Shown piece after piece: positions 13,201-26,200 of a stretch of DNA of 64,000 nucleotides. Position numbers and translations under genes: made by a program. The stretch comes from Struthidea cinerea (lineage: Eukaryota; Chordata; Aves; Passeriformes; Corcoracidae). The stretch covers positions 1,842,398 through 1,906,397 of the forward strand of contig VZTI01000464.1 of the NCBI GenBank assembly GCA_013397865.1. Reading direction: 5' to 3'. Under the pieces are notes generated by a model. The model searched no databases. It was not told where the DNA came from and saw nothing but the letters and a program-made list of their open reading frames with translations. The number at the start of each line of letters is the position of its first letter. Position 1 is the first letter of the stretch.

Positions 13201-16200
13201 AACCTTGGAACACGAGCATTTTATATCAGCAAAGCTCTGCATGCAAATACCAGACGTCCTTGGACAGGGGTAAATTCTAAAGCCTGCTTAGCTCTCATAA
13301 TGGTCCCCTTCAATCGGTGAGATTTCTGTAGCATGCATTAGGTGAGTGCAATTATTACTCCTAGAAATTCTTCTATTAACATTTTCTGCTTGTCCTTTAA
13401 GGTAAAGAACATTTCCTTACCCAGGCCACTACTCAATGATACAACTGCAGTTTTCTGGAGCCGAGATGTTCCTATTGGTCTATAAATCAAAGAAATCTTT
13501 TAGAGACATTTATCAACTACATCCTGAGTGTGCAAACACAAGTCCATGGGGAACCCGGTGGATGCAAACCAACCCCCTGGCAGAGAAGCCTTGTTCTCTT
13601 AAATTCATCTTGCCCAGGAAAGCACCATGGAGAAAACAAAACCAAGCCACACCACAGAGCAAAAGCAGCTGAGCATCTTAAATTTCTTTGGACCTGCTGT
13701 TCACTGTAATGATTTAAACCCAAGAAATTCGTGACTCTACTGACATCTAACATTTCTGCAAAGTACACTGATTGGTTTAACCATAAGGGGACACTTAATT
13801 CCCCATTCCAGCTCAGCAAAGAACTTCTTATGTGATCAAAAGGTACAGAACCCATTGAATTATTTGCAGTTCCGTTTTCCTCCCCATGATATAAATCTGC
13901 CCACATCAAAACAACCACACCCCTGTTGCACTGAAGACCGTCTCAAGAGTGAGCTGTCGCTCATATATTGCTAAGTCAAACCTGTCAAACTGTTCCATGA
14001 CCACTAAACTAAGACCAGTGGCTTCACCAGTGGCCCCTGGGCTCTAACAGGCGGAAAATAACATTGATCTTAATCAGATCAGACACCAGCTTCTCTCAAC
14101 TCTATCTCAAAGTGTCTTTGATTTCATGCTTCATTATAAAATCAATTAATTGCTTCATTGCCTAGTCATTTTATATGTTTCTTATGGAATATATTGTGGT
14201 GCTATTCAAAAGACAGCAGGCACTCAGAATATTTTGTATTAGCTACACACAGTAAGAAAGGAAAACAGCATTATTTTTAAGAGACACAGCACATATAAAC
14301 CAATGCCATGAACGGGTTCACCAGACCATCCAAAGTGGTGTGATCAATTGTACTGGCCAGGGGGCCTTTCCTGAGTGCCTAAAAGCCCTGCTTTCACAGG
14401 GCCTTCACAACCTGTGACAAGGAGACAAGTGCCATCCACAAATCCATCCTCAGCAGCACCTTTCACCAGTGCACAAGCACTTCCCAGCACGAGAGCTCCA
14501 TCTCCTCAGAACCGAAAGCAGGAACATCCTCAGCGCAGTGAGATACCTTAGAAGCTGAAACAAAGCATGAAACATCAAGTTAATTAGTACAGACATTACA
14601 ACATGCTGGACATGTGGAAAAGTTAAGCCACAATGAGGCTCTTTCGTGGCTGTGCAATAACAATTTAATTTTCTACGCAAATTGTAAATCTGAGTGGATG
14701 TTTATGGAAAATGGAATCATTCACTCAAGCATGAGTCTCCTAATGAAGTCGATTTTTAAGGAAGTTATTTATAGTTTATTCTATCAAGCTTTTCATTTAC
14801 AACTAGATTCAGTAAAGCACTTAGCCATGATGCATTTAAGTTCAAGATGCAGCTCAGCGAATAAATAATTAGAAACATTCATTTCAGACAAATGAGATTG
14901 CAACATTAGCACTGAGGGAAAGAAGCTGTTAAGATTCAACCCTACAAAAATATGCATATATCTTCCCCCCTGCAGATCGTATTTGCAAGAGATGTGGGCT
15001 GGAAAACTGCTTTTCTGTTTTTATATTAACTTTTGTTCCAGTTGCCACGGACATATTCCAAAGACTAGTTTGCCTTAGCCTTCTTGATTAAGTGCTCCTA
15101 TAACAAATATTTGATTTTTTAATCTTGGATTTAATTATGTGTAGTTTTATGCAATATTCCTTACGCTTATTCCTTGATAATCTGTCATGTTCTCTTCTTG
15201 TGTAATTTACAAATATTATTTGGAAGTGGCAAAATGACATTAAGCCTTGTCCTACTTTTGAGGTGTCAATAATTGACAGAAGCCTGTCTTGCAGCTCTTT
15301 TGAAACCTTTCTTTACTCATATCCAAGCTGTACAAGTTGCAGTCAGAGCTGAGCTTCACCCAGTGCAATATCCCGCTTTTGACACTGACCACCACTAATT
15401 CTTTCAAAGGACGTTCACCAGGACTTACAAGAGGCAGATATGGAATAGCTTGCTGCCTATGGAATGATTTTTTCCCCTTTTAATTCAGAGTAGATTTAGG
15501 TCTCCTCTCACATTATTATCTTATTTACTTGATATGATGGCAGCTTTTGATGGCAGCTTTTGATGGTTGAATAATTTCTAAACTCATAAACTGTTTTTTG
15601 GAGTCCTAAAGCCATGGGTGTGTACAGGGCATGTCCAACCACTCTTGGACACCCACAAAGCCATACCACTGCAGGACATCTCCTGCCAGTCAATCTGACC
15701 AACCCCACGGACCTGGCTTCTGTCTGACAAGTGGCCTCCTGCCAATCACGGGAATGACTGGAACTGCAAGTGACAGGCTGGCTTTCAACAAGCCAAGTAA
15801 TATTTACCCAGAACACAAATATTCGAGGGGGAAATATTAGTCTCAAACCAGCTTACAATATCTTATATTTTAGGTGTTCCTCTGTCTTTTACACAGAAGC
15901 AGCTGAAATCCACAGTATTTCACATCCTCCCTGATAGTTTTCTGTCTGTTGGTCAGGGTCTCATTTCTATCCATTCCTGGAAAGTGATCCTGACATAAAT
16001 CTGCATTTCTTGTAGCTTCTTCACTACTACTCTGTTCTCCTGTGCCAGCACAGGGCCCCAGCAGCTGCATTACCTGCACTGCTTACCTGTGAGAAATTGC
16101 CTCACTCCAACTTGTCAGACCACTGAAAACCCTCAGTGTGTAAGCTGAGGTCACGTGGAGGAAAACGTCCTGCAGCAGATACGTCCCTGTCCATGAGAGG

Positions 16201-17380
16201 AGCACACTGCAGTGCTTGAGTGCTGCCAGCCTGCTTTCAAAGGACACCGGCTCACATCCAGCCTCTGTTCTGACCCTCCAAGAGGCCTGGTATATTTGGC
16301 TTGTTGACCAGAGCCCTACCTACCATGTAGGAGTGGTATGTCAGTAGTGGGAGGCAGAAACAGTGTAGTAAATGCCAGCTGGGAAGCATTGGAAAACACA
16401 GTCTGAAAGAACTAGTCTTGCTCTGAACACCTGAGGCTAGATAAGCCAATTTGACAAGTCCTTAGTTTCTGAAAGATGAAAACTATTCTTCTGGAATGAG
16501 TATAAGTAAACACTTGGACTCACCAAATTGCTGATAGTTTCCTTTGGGTTAGGAGGCATTTGTTAATTTATTTTTTTTAAATTTATTTAATCTATGTGCT
16601 ACTAGGAGGAACTTCTATTTAAATATCAATTCCCAATAGTTCTCTGAGGCATAGAGGTCTAATATAGCTGGATTACTTATTCAGCAGTCTTTGCTCTCTT
16701 TGCTTGATCAATACTTACTGCTAGAAATAAGTTAAAAAATTTCTTCTGGTAAATCTATTTACAACACCACTTTCATGAACTTTCATCAGTTAGGCTGAAT
16801 ATATAGAGCACTCATAAGCTGAGAATCACATTTCCTCATGTGTATCATCCACAATAATGGGAAACTTTATTTCCAGGTTCTTGCCCTCACCATTTCAGAA
16901 TCAAAGAGTGATTCAGGACTTGCTAAATAGCTCTCCCATCCTGTGACTGGGTGGAGAGTCACCAATTTCAAACTGAGAGAAAAAAACACTTCCAGGACTG
17001 TGCCCCAACAGGGAAGAGGAGAAAAAAAAAGCTGAGTCATAATGTCCGTGATTTTAACATCCATGAACTGTCCTCCCTACTCAATTTATGGAAAGTTAAC
17101 ATCACCATTTGGCAGTGCAAGGATGTAATGTAGGACTAAGTGAGTTCAAGTCTAACTTAATCATGAAGTGTTGTTTCCACATTTTTGTTGTGTAGTATTC
17201 ACTTATGCTGAGTGTTGAGAGCTCATATCAAGAGCTACAGAAAATGAGATTGTACAACACCTTCCTGGAATAAGTCCTACATTGGCATAATTTACTTAGG
17301 TATTGCAACTTTGCTCAGAGAATAGCACAAGTCCACAAACAGTTTAAGATCCAGTTCCGGTGAGTGTACCAATGTGGGAA
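10251..17380. other. Non-coding DNA, no gene recognised
   Basis: A gene-free stretch between two CR1 copies. It is largely unique-looking, AT-rich sequence (notably 14.1-15.3 kb) with a short tandem repeat at 15536. Open frames here, up to 133 codons at 13517-13918 on -, show no recognisable family. Confidence 0.6.
15536..15566. repeat. Short tandem repeat, 13-bp unit x 2.4
   Basis: GATGGCAGCTTTT occurs twice in tandem, followed by a third partial GATGG. The copies are perfect, suggesting recent slippage. Confidence 0.85.
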
Positions 17381-17694
17381 CAGCCCAGGGCCACAAATGT
17401 ATCTAAGGGACTGGAAAATCTCTCATATATGGAGAGGATGAGAGAGCAGGGACTGTTCAGCCTGGAGAAGAAACAGTGGCTATACAGCAAAGTACATGAA
17501 ATTCCATCTTCCGTATTCCATCAAGGATACACCATTTAAACGGTGAAGGTGGTAAAACACAGAAACAGGTTGTGGAGCTGTTAAAAATCCAGTGGACATA
17601 GCCCTGAACAACTGGTTCTACCTGCTCCTGCTCGAGCAAAGTGGCTTGACCAGTAGATCTCAAGAGATCCCTTCCAACCCTAACTACTCTACCA
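17381..17694 (+). mobile_element. CR1 LINE fragment with internal deletion
   Basis: The 5' part (gggccacaaatgtatctaag, then tgttcagcctggagaagaaa) and the 3' part (gtgaaggtggtaaaacacag, aacaggttgtggagctgtt, gatctcaagagatcccttcc, aaccctaactactctac) are CR1 on the + strand. The expected middle is missing or replaced, so this is an old, deleted copy. Confidence 0.75.
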
Positions 17695-20600
17695 TCAACA
17701 CCGTAATCTGCAGCAGCAACACAAAAAGGTTATTTTATTACTGCTACGTTCCTGCACACGTAACATCATTTTCAGAGGGTCTGTAGTTTTCATTGGGCCA
17801 CAAGTAACTCCAAATAGTTCCAATCGATTACCCTCTAGCTGGGGATATTGTGAGGAAATGAGGTCAAAGATAGCTTCAGCAATGGAACAAACATATCATC
17901 TGCTTTAGTGGTCAGCTACAGTGTTTGCAACCAAAGTCACAGAAAGGGCAAATCCTCTTTCCAGCAACTTGCTGTGCTAAAAGAGATAATCCTTGCACTG
18001 CCTGTGATTGCATTCAGTTCAGTTCTCTGCTTAGGAGCAGAGGCATCTATGCAAAATAAACCCTGTGGAAAAGTATAAACTGTGCTACACTTAGACAATG
18101 TGTACTAAAATCTGTTACCTTTAATTTTCCCCTGAAGGATGCAACTGAGCCACTGGGTAGCTAAGTCAACAAATGAACTTCTGCAGGGGATAAAATTCTA
18201 CCTTGCTTTCAAACACTAATGTGCACATACAGCTACTTCCAGGCAAACTCTAATTGTACTTTTGTTCCAGGGCACTGCGCTCTGTCTCAAGTAGGGTCCT
18301 TGAAGGTCTTTTTTTTTCAGAAGGTAACTGATCCATCTCAGGTTGGAAAGAGAAATGTCACTTTTCAGCTTCTACTTAGGATAGAAAGCTCCACAGACAA
18401 CTCAAAAAAGAGGGATCCTTACCTCACTAGCTGAATTTCATCATCTCTTGACTCTTTTCATCTTCTTGGTCATCAGAATAATGTTTGATTATGGTAAGAG
18501 ATCAGCAGTACATGGTGTAGGCAGACAACACTGTTCCTCTTGCTTTTATGGCAACTTTCTGAATTGAATGTATATCTTTAATTTCAGCTACTTCAATTCA
18601 TCAGCTTTCAAAAATTTGCAAAGTATGATATATTAAGAACAAAAAGCTACTTTCATTTCTTAAATACTGTGGTAAACAAGTCAGAAGAACTCTCCAGTGA
18701 TTTCGCTATTTCTTTAGAGAAAAAACAAAGGTGAATTACTGGAAGCCCGTACAAATGCAGAGTTTAAAAAGTGGAAGGGACTTCGTAAGTTTACCGAAAT
18801 CTTCACAAAAGGGGGAATTTCAAAACAGACAGAACTCAGCAGGGAGTATTTTAGTATGGAGGAAGAGATGTACATAGTGCGGTGAACACATTCCGTAGTG
18901 TTTTCTGTACATATTTTGCAATGACAAGCAGAGAGAGTTCACCGCTTGAGGAGGCTCGATGCTTTTCACACAAGGCACAGAAGGAAGAGTCACAGCATCA
19001 TCTCCTGTTGGGAAACACAGCATTGCAGAGAACAGGATAAGGGGGAAATGCCATCTGAAAAGAGACAGCAGTGCCTGAGCTCTGGGTCTCTCTCTCAGGC
19101 GTACACCAAGCCTACAGCCCTGCTTGCACATAGCCCAGGGTCATCTCTCAAATGCCTCAGCTTTCACTTAGCCACGACTGGAGACTGTGACTCTGCAACT
19201 CCAACCCCCATCCCTCCGGGAAGGATCTGTCTGATCTACTGGGCTACTGCCACTGGCTGTGTGAGGGGAAAGAAGCAGCCCTTGCTACGTGTAGATCAGC
19301 AGGGAGAGTGAGAGGGGTGCGAGAAAAGGTTGGCTTGCGTAACTTCTAACAAATTCAGGGGTCTACCTGGACGAGCAAAAACTCCCTGATCACTCATTCA
19401 GACAAGTCATGAGATTGGTAAAAAGGCGAGAAAGCTGCCTGCAGGCAACCTGTCAGACGGACAATGTAACATTTAGTGTCGGACCAATACCTCTGCTTTA
19501 CCTTTAGGTACAAAACCAGCCTGATGCAGACCTACATCTGACATTCAACCCCACCCTAACATCACAGCCAGCTCCTCCAGGACGCTCCTCTCTTCCTGCT
19601 GCTCTCTGAATCAGTGGAAACAAAAGGCAGCATTGTCTGGACAAGTGAATCGTTTCATGATGACTCCCAGAAAAGCTCAGCAACACAGAAAACATGGATA
19701 CATTATTTTGTCTCACTTTCTTGTCTCAGCATCTCTCTTCTCAGTTTCTCACTGCATCCCTGCAGAAGCACAGCGATTATTTAACGCACAGAGAGTGGGG
19801 GGAACCCTCTATCACTCATGGGCTGCTGTACACTCACAATTTTGATGCTTGGTATAAAATAGTACGTCAAATGATGTGCCGGAAGCAGGAAGATATCAAT
19901 ACATAGGTCTCAACATCACAAAATTTGCAGTTAAGAAATAATCTTATTTATAGAAACAGTAAACTAAAAACCATCATTGAGAAAAGGATGACTTAAACAG
20001 GTACTTAAAACTCTTGGAAAAAATTAATCTATATTTGCTAAGAAAAACACACTTACTGATAAAGATGATGTTGCAAAAGCCTTAAGATTACAGCAAATAT
20101 TTTGGATAAACATCAAAATACTTGTAGTTCAAGCAATTTATGTTTTCCTACAATTTTATGGGGGTAGACAGAATAGTCCAAAATATGTTCAAAACAAGAA
20201 TTTTACTTCAACAACCAAAGATTTTTTTCCTTTCTGCATTAGGCAATGACAAAAATAGCAAAGCCTACAACACTACAGACCTTGGTCTTTTCACTAGGTG
20301 AGCTTCCAATTTTTGTTTTGTTTTTCATTCTACTAGCAGAGCACTTGCACCCAAACCCAGAAACTTTTCTGTCGAAGTGCAACTGTACTTCTCTCATCCT
20401 CTAAGTCATTCAGTGCTACATACAGCAAACATGAAGAGGGGACTGCTCTGCAAATATCACTGCAGTTTGTCACTAAGACTTTCCATATTTTGAAATCAAC
20501 AACAACAAAAAACTTCTAAAAATTTAATGAGAAAAGATGTGTAGATCCTTTACACTGTCACAGTCAGCATAGGCTGGATGGATGAAGTCAGTTATATGGC

Positions 20601-23059
20601 AGCATCTGTCAAAAGCTGGAGGCTTTTTTACTAATTTTTGCTCTTGAAAGTCTGCAGTTTATGCAGAAAAGGATAGGAGAAAATAATTGAAGGAACAGTT
20701 GCTGTTTGAATGTCTTAGTGTTTCTCAGAGACTGTTATGCTATCTGTATCTCCTGAAAAGAACACTGGAAAGAGAAGGGAGGGAAGAAATAAACATTTTC
20801 ACAATATCGTGATTGATAGAATACCAAGATCTCAAAAGCAGAAACCTCCTAGGAACAACTCACCAGACAGGAATCTTGATCATTTCAGGCTTCTCTTGAT
20901 AAGGCAATAAAAGTACTGATACTGACCTCGAAAGGTCCATCTCTGGCAAGCTGGAGGCATTTCACATTATTTTCTCTTATACTGAGAAGAAAAGAAGGCA
21001 AATCCAGAAATCCTGACAGAGTAAGCTCTGGTCTTCATATGAATTAAATCTTAAATTGCTGAAATTGATTAATAAATTTGCACTGATAGAAAACAGTAAT
21101 TGAATTGGTTGTATATTAGTTCATTTTACCCTGAAGTGACTTCCTCCAGCTATCATGCTTTGCTCGGTGCTACCTCTGCCACTTTGGAAATGGTATCACT
21201 ATGAGCAAATATCTCTGGTTGCTTGCAGCTGTTGGACACATCTTGTCTACCCAAATGTATCAGACACTTAATAATACCTCCAAATATCTCCCCAAAGCTA
21301 AAATGAACACGCTACCAGAAAAGACGGTATTTTTTCCATTTTGTCTGTACAGAAGCAATGTGAAGGGCCAGTGCAGTTTTGCTCTGCTCTTTCATAATGA
21401 CCACCATGTCTTGTTATCAGAGTTGGAACATGGAGCACAACTGCTGTTGGGAACTGCACTTTGATCCAGATCACCCTTTCACAACATGTTCCCATGGCTA
21501 TTTTAGGCTCTCTGGCACCTGAGAGAAAGGAAAAGGGTAAACACCCTACAGTTCTCCAGAGCTGCAAGAGGAGATTCTGAAGCCAAAGGCAATCCCTGTT
21601 GCTCTCCCTGAAGAACTTCTCCCAGCTGATTCTCATTGTAATCGTTCCTGGTTGTTGCTAATTTTTAATTAATTTTGCGGTTTACATCTGTTCAATGTCA
21701 AACAAATGCTAGTTCCCTTCCCCTTCTGCTGCTCTTCAAGCCACTAAACAAAAGACACTAATGTATTTAACCTCTGGGCCTGCAACCACTGTACAGAAGT
21801 ACAAGACAGATAAAGCAGTAAAATATTTATAAACAGCTTTAGAAATGGCCTCCAGGTCTCTGTCCCTAGCTTTATGCTTCTTTGATTTCTATGGGCAAAT
21901 TAGGACTGCAGCTGCCTACCACACACAGTTACCCGGGGATTTGCACCCTGGGCTTCAAGCCACTGGAAGCAAGCATCCTTAAAGACATGCCTGCAGGTCT
22001 GAACACAGCATGCCCCCGGAAAAGGATGTGATGGAAAGGCTGAGGCCAAGGATTGCACCATGGGGCAGGGCAGCACACGTCAGCTGAAGTCCCCGAGAGC
22101 CCCAGCCAGACAGAAGTGTCACCTCCTGCTGCGTGTGCCTCGCACACAGCACAGTCACATCATCTGGCAACACTGGGGTGGAGCTGCCCTTGTGCAAGAG
22201 CTTCAGTCTGCAGCCTCAGAAACCACCAGAGAGGTGAAAGGAGCAAAGAACAGAGGAGACTAAACCGGTCTCATCTACCTTACTTTTTCCGTAGCCAGTA
22301 TAAATTCAGACAAAGAACACCCGAGTAACTTCTTCTTAAGCACCTCAGACTATTGCTAATACAGGGAGGAGGAAGAAGAGCTAGCAATCCAAATGTGAAA
22401 TTATTTTTATTTTGAGAAGCAGAACAAGAAGAGTCCCTTTCTATTTAAGCACAAAAACACAAATAAATCATTTTCTAGCTCATAAATTCAAGGCAATTTT
22501 CTATTCTGTTAATCTTGTAATTACTTCCACACTCCAGCTTCCCTGGTTTTTGAGTTTAAATTTGTTTCTGGTACAGAAAAATTTACCTGTTCTCTCTCTT
22601 GTCTCTGCAATAAGTTTCAAGAACTACCTCAGTCCATAGGTGTTAATTCTTCCTGAAAATTAATCCTTAATCAAAGGAATCCAGTGTTTTAGCTAGACAA
22701 GTTAATTTGTCACCTGGTATTTTCAATAGTTTTTTTTGATACATGCTATACTTCCTCTAACCTCCTTCACCATACCAATACACTGGGGACACAGTGAGCT
22801 TCAGAGGTGGGCTGTCTGTGGAACTGACTAAGTTCTGTCATGTGGACATAAAAGCAAGCATTCCCTTAGTGAATTTACCTTGGATTTACCAGTACTGGTT
22901 TCCATTCTGATTAGAGCAGTTGGCGTTGCAAAGTCACTGCTGTAGCCATGGGGCAACAACACTAAGGCTTAGACCCTGATCCTTTTGTCCCACTGGCTTT
23001 GACAGATCAGCCCCACATACTTCTGGGAACAGAAGACTTCTCCTTCAGCAATAATTCAG
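17695..23059. other. Non-coding DNA, no gene recognised
   Basis: Unique-looking sequence without a supported exon. The longest open frame (18946-19311 +, 121 codons) has no recognisable domain and an opposing frame over it. Confidence 0.55.
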
Positions 23060-23202
23060 AAAAGAAAAAAAACCAACAACAACAAACCAACCAACAAAAC
23101 CCCCCAAACCCACCCCCCCCCACGCAAAAGAACTAAAAGAAAAAAAATCACAAACAAAACCAAACCAACCAACCAACAAAACCCAAACACAACCACACCA
23201 AG
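23060..23202. repeat. A/C-only low-complexity tract (AACC/AAC units)
   Basis: Nearly every base over about 140 nt is A or C. It has (CCAA)n/(CAA)n units at both ends and C-runs of 6, 3 and 9 in 23100-23121. The - strand is correspondingly G/T-rich. Confidence 0.85.
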
Positions 23203-26200
23203 TTTTTAAACCATGTTCTTCTTAATCCACTTTAGTTTCCTTGAAAGCAACTGTGATATTGAATGATCCTTTTCGTGGAATCACAAAGGATGGCATGAAG
23301 TGATTGGGGTTTTTTTAAGAAGTCTCAAATCTCAAAATGTTGAAGTGAATTATTTCTCCCCTTTCAACCTCCAAGTGCATATCTATAAACAGGTCCTTTG
23401 CCTGCTCAGGGCTCCCTTGGAGGCTTCCTAGTGGGACCACCTAGTACTTGTACGTGAGATGAAGAGGCTTCATATTCTTAAGAAGGCTTCCCCTTAAAAG
23501 CTTTTATTTGCTTGTCAAGTAACACATTTGTAAAATCAGGCAGACAGCACATATTACATTACGAGTCTTAACATTTCACTAATTGCATTGACCTACTTCT
23601 GTGAATTGCAGGTTATTCTCCTGCTCATAAAGCACATCTGATTCCTTTACGTAGTTGTTCGTGCAACGTGATACAACTGCAAGGGCCCACAAGGGGATGA
23701 AACCTCGTGATTTATCTATCCAAATGTAAGCAAACAGCATCTCCAGCTTTCATCAATACTTTGACCACATGCACAAAACGAGGAACAAAGCTCCCTTATC
23801 TTCTGCAACTTGTACACAGTTGTTTATTTCTTAACTCTTCCTTCCCTTTTAAACAGAGATAACAAAACATTAATTGAAGTTTGAAAAGCAGCTGATCAGC
23901 TCTGACTTGGCCATGTGGTTTTTCATTTCCACTACAAGTTTCTGTGGGATATAATGGGAAACAAAGCATCAGTATAGAGACCTCAAACGGGTAGGGGTCA
24001 GCCATCAGCTGACATACCAAGGACCTCCATTCAGTGTCTGTGCTGAACTGCATCTTCTGAATAGATGGGTCCTCTGGCTAGACATCAAGAATTTTTACTT
24101 AATTGTCAGGTATGCATGTAACTCCCTATGAACTGGGAAGTGTGTCATTGCTCCTCTGCTAAGGCAGAAAAGTTATTGACATAAATGCATTCTATAGGGT
24201 AACTGGCTTTTTAAACCTTGGCCAGTTTCTCATAAATAGAAGTGCTAAGGTAAAGCAAATAGTCTGCCAGCTAGTGCAGGACTGAGCATTTCTTAAATGA
24301 AATGCTGAGGCAAATGCACCGGAAAAGGTAATTCCAAATGCTCCAACTAACTGAGCCATTATGATCTTGCCCAAATTCCCAATGGCAAAACCAGCACCCG
24401 AGATGAGAGCCCACAAGGGCTTATGCTTCACAGGACTTTGGATCAGGGTCTTTCACATAAAACCACCTGTAGCTATGAACCTTCCTACTTACAAATAAAG
24501 CCAAGAGACCACTTCTCAACATGAAGAACTGTGTCTAACAGACAGCTCTTTATGGCTCTCCATGTAGTAATCTGAAGATTAATCTTTCAGCTGATGCTTT
24601 TCACTGTACACGCAAAAGCTCCCTGCAGCCAGGAGCAGAGGAAAAAAAAGTTATCAGCTAAACTTAAAACCCCAAAATTGCAGGCTTATCTGTAGTTGAT
24701 TGCTTCTCTAAGCTGCTCTGTTTCAAAAGCAAATCTCATCATTGCTCACGGAATGATCTCATTGATCATTAAGCATGGCCTTTTACTAGAGCTACAGTAA
24801 CACTGGAAGGATATTTGATTAAGAATGCATAATTTCATTTAAATGAGTATGTGACCCTTCTGTATATTTTTAACAAAATATCATAAAAATGTAATGGAAT
24901 ATGCATGAGCAGAGAAAACTGCACATGTAGGAAAATGCTTGTATTGACACAAATGGTATTTTCAAATACACTAACCTTTTTTTTTATATTTCAAATTAGA
25001 AAAATAGGCAACGAGGACATTAATTCACAATAAACTTTAAATGTGTCAACTTTTCAAAAAATAAATACTTGGTATTTTCAATATTCTCTCCGGCATCTCT
25101 TTGGTCAAGAGTGTTTATAAACTTAAGCTGCAAAGGTCCAACATTAGGTCTGTCTGAAAGTATATTTTTCTGGCTGAATTTACTGCTTGCTAGAAGAGAA
25201 GGCAAATTGCTGAGCTCTATTACATATAAACATAAAAGACGAAGTGCCTTTGCTGTGTTTGCAGGTCTAACATTTTGCAGGCCTAATATCCCTCATTAAG
25301 TGGCTTAAAAATTATGAAACTTGTAATTATTCACTTCGTGTATCTTATCCTAAATGTTAGTTTGCTCAAGTCTCTAATAGCAGCATAGCACTGTAATTTA
25401 AAAAAAAAACAAAACAAACAAGGCAGGGGTGGGGTGAGGAAATTGCTAAGGAAGTGAACATGACCACTATGTCTAAATTTCCAGTGAAACTTCTGCCTTG
25501 AGTGGATTTATTCTCTCAGACACACAAGCAGATGCACTAACTGCAGGTTAGTAGTCTTGATAAGATGGCCACGTCTTGTGGAGTGCAAATGTCAACTCAA
25601 CATAAAAAAATGGTTGGAATTTCCTTCCCAGCATGGAAAATTCTGCACTGTGGCAATATGCTTACGACAATTTCAGCTCTGGGGAGCCGGTCTCTTACTG
25701 CTCCCAAAGCAAGATGTCAGGAAACGTGGCTGTTTCTCCTGGCACATGCAGTAAGCAAGCTACCTCACACAGAGACCTGCAACAGAGCACAGGCAACTCT
25801 AGGAAGTGCTACATCTTTTTTCAAACCTTCTGCTTAACTATCAGCTCTCAGGCACAAGGTGGAGCAGCAGCTGGGACAGAAGAGGTGGGGAAGTTCTGGC
25901 CACAAGTCAATAGACAGAGTGATCCCTCAACACTCAGGAGTCACAGGGCAGGAGATCTGCCTGGAGTGTGCTGATCCCCTAATAGCGTGTGAATGCCCTG
26001 AAAGGGACATTTGCTGAACTAAATCTTGGATTTAAATTTAATCCATGTGGCTTCCTCTGCATTTATCTAGGGCTTTCAAACCATCAGAGCCACCATGCTG
26101 ATCAAGAAAAGAAATGTGTCATTGAGTTAATGTCTTCACTTCCTTGTATAAAACACACAGAAAACATCCTTTCACTGACTTGGTGACTCCACACCAGATA

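Noticed and set aside
13517..13918. 133-codon open frame on the - strand
   Set aside because: No domain or splice context; composition matches surrounding non-coding DNA.
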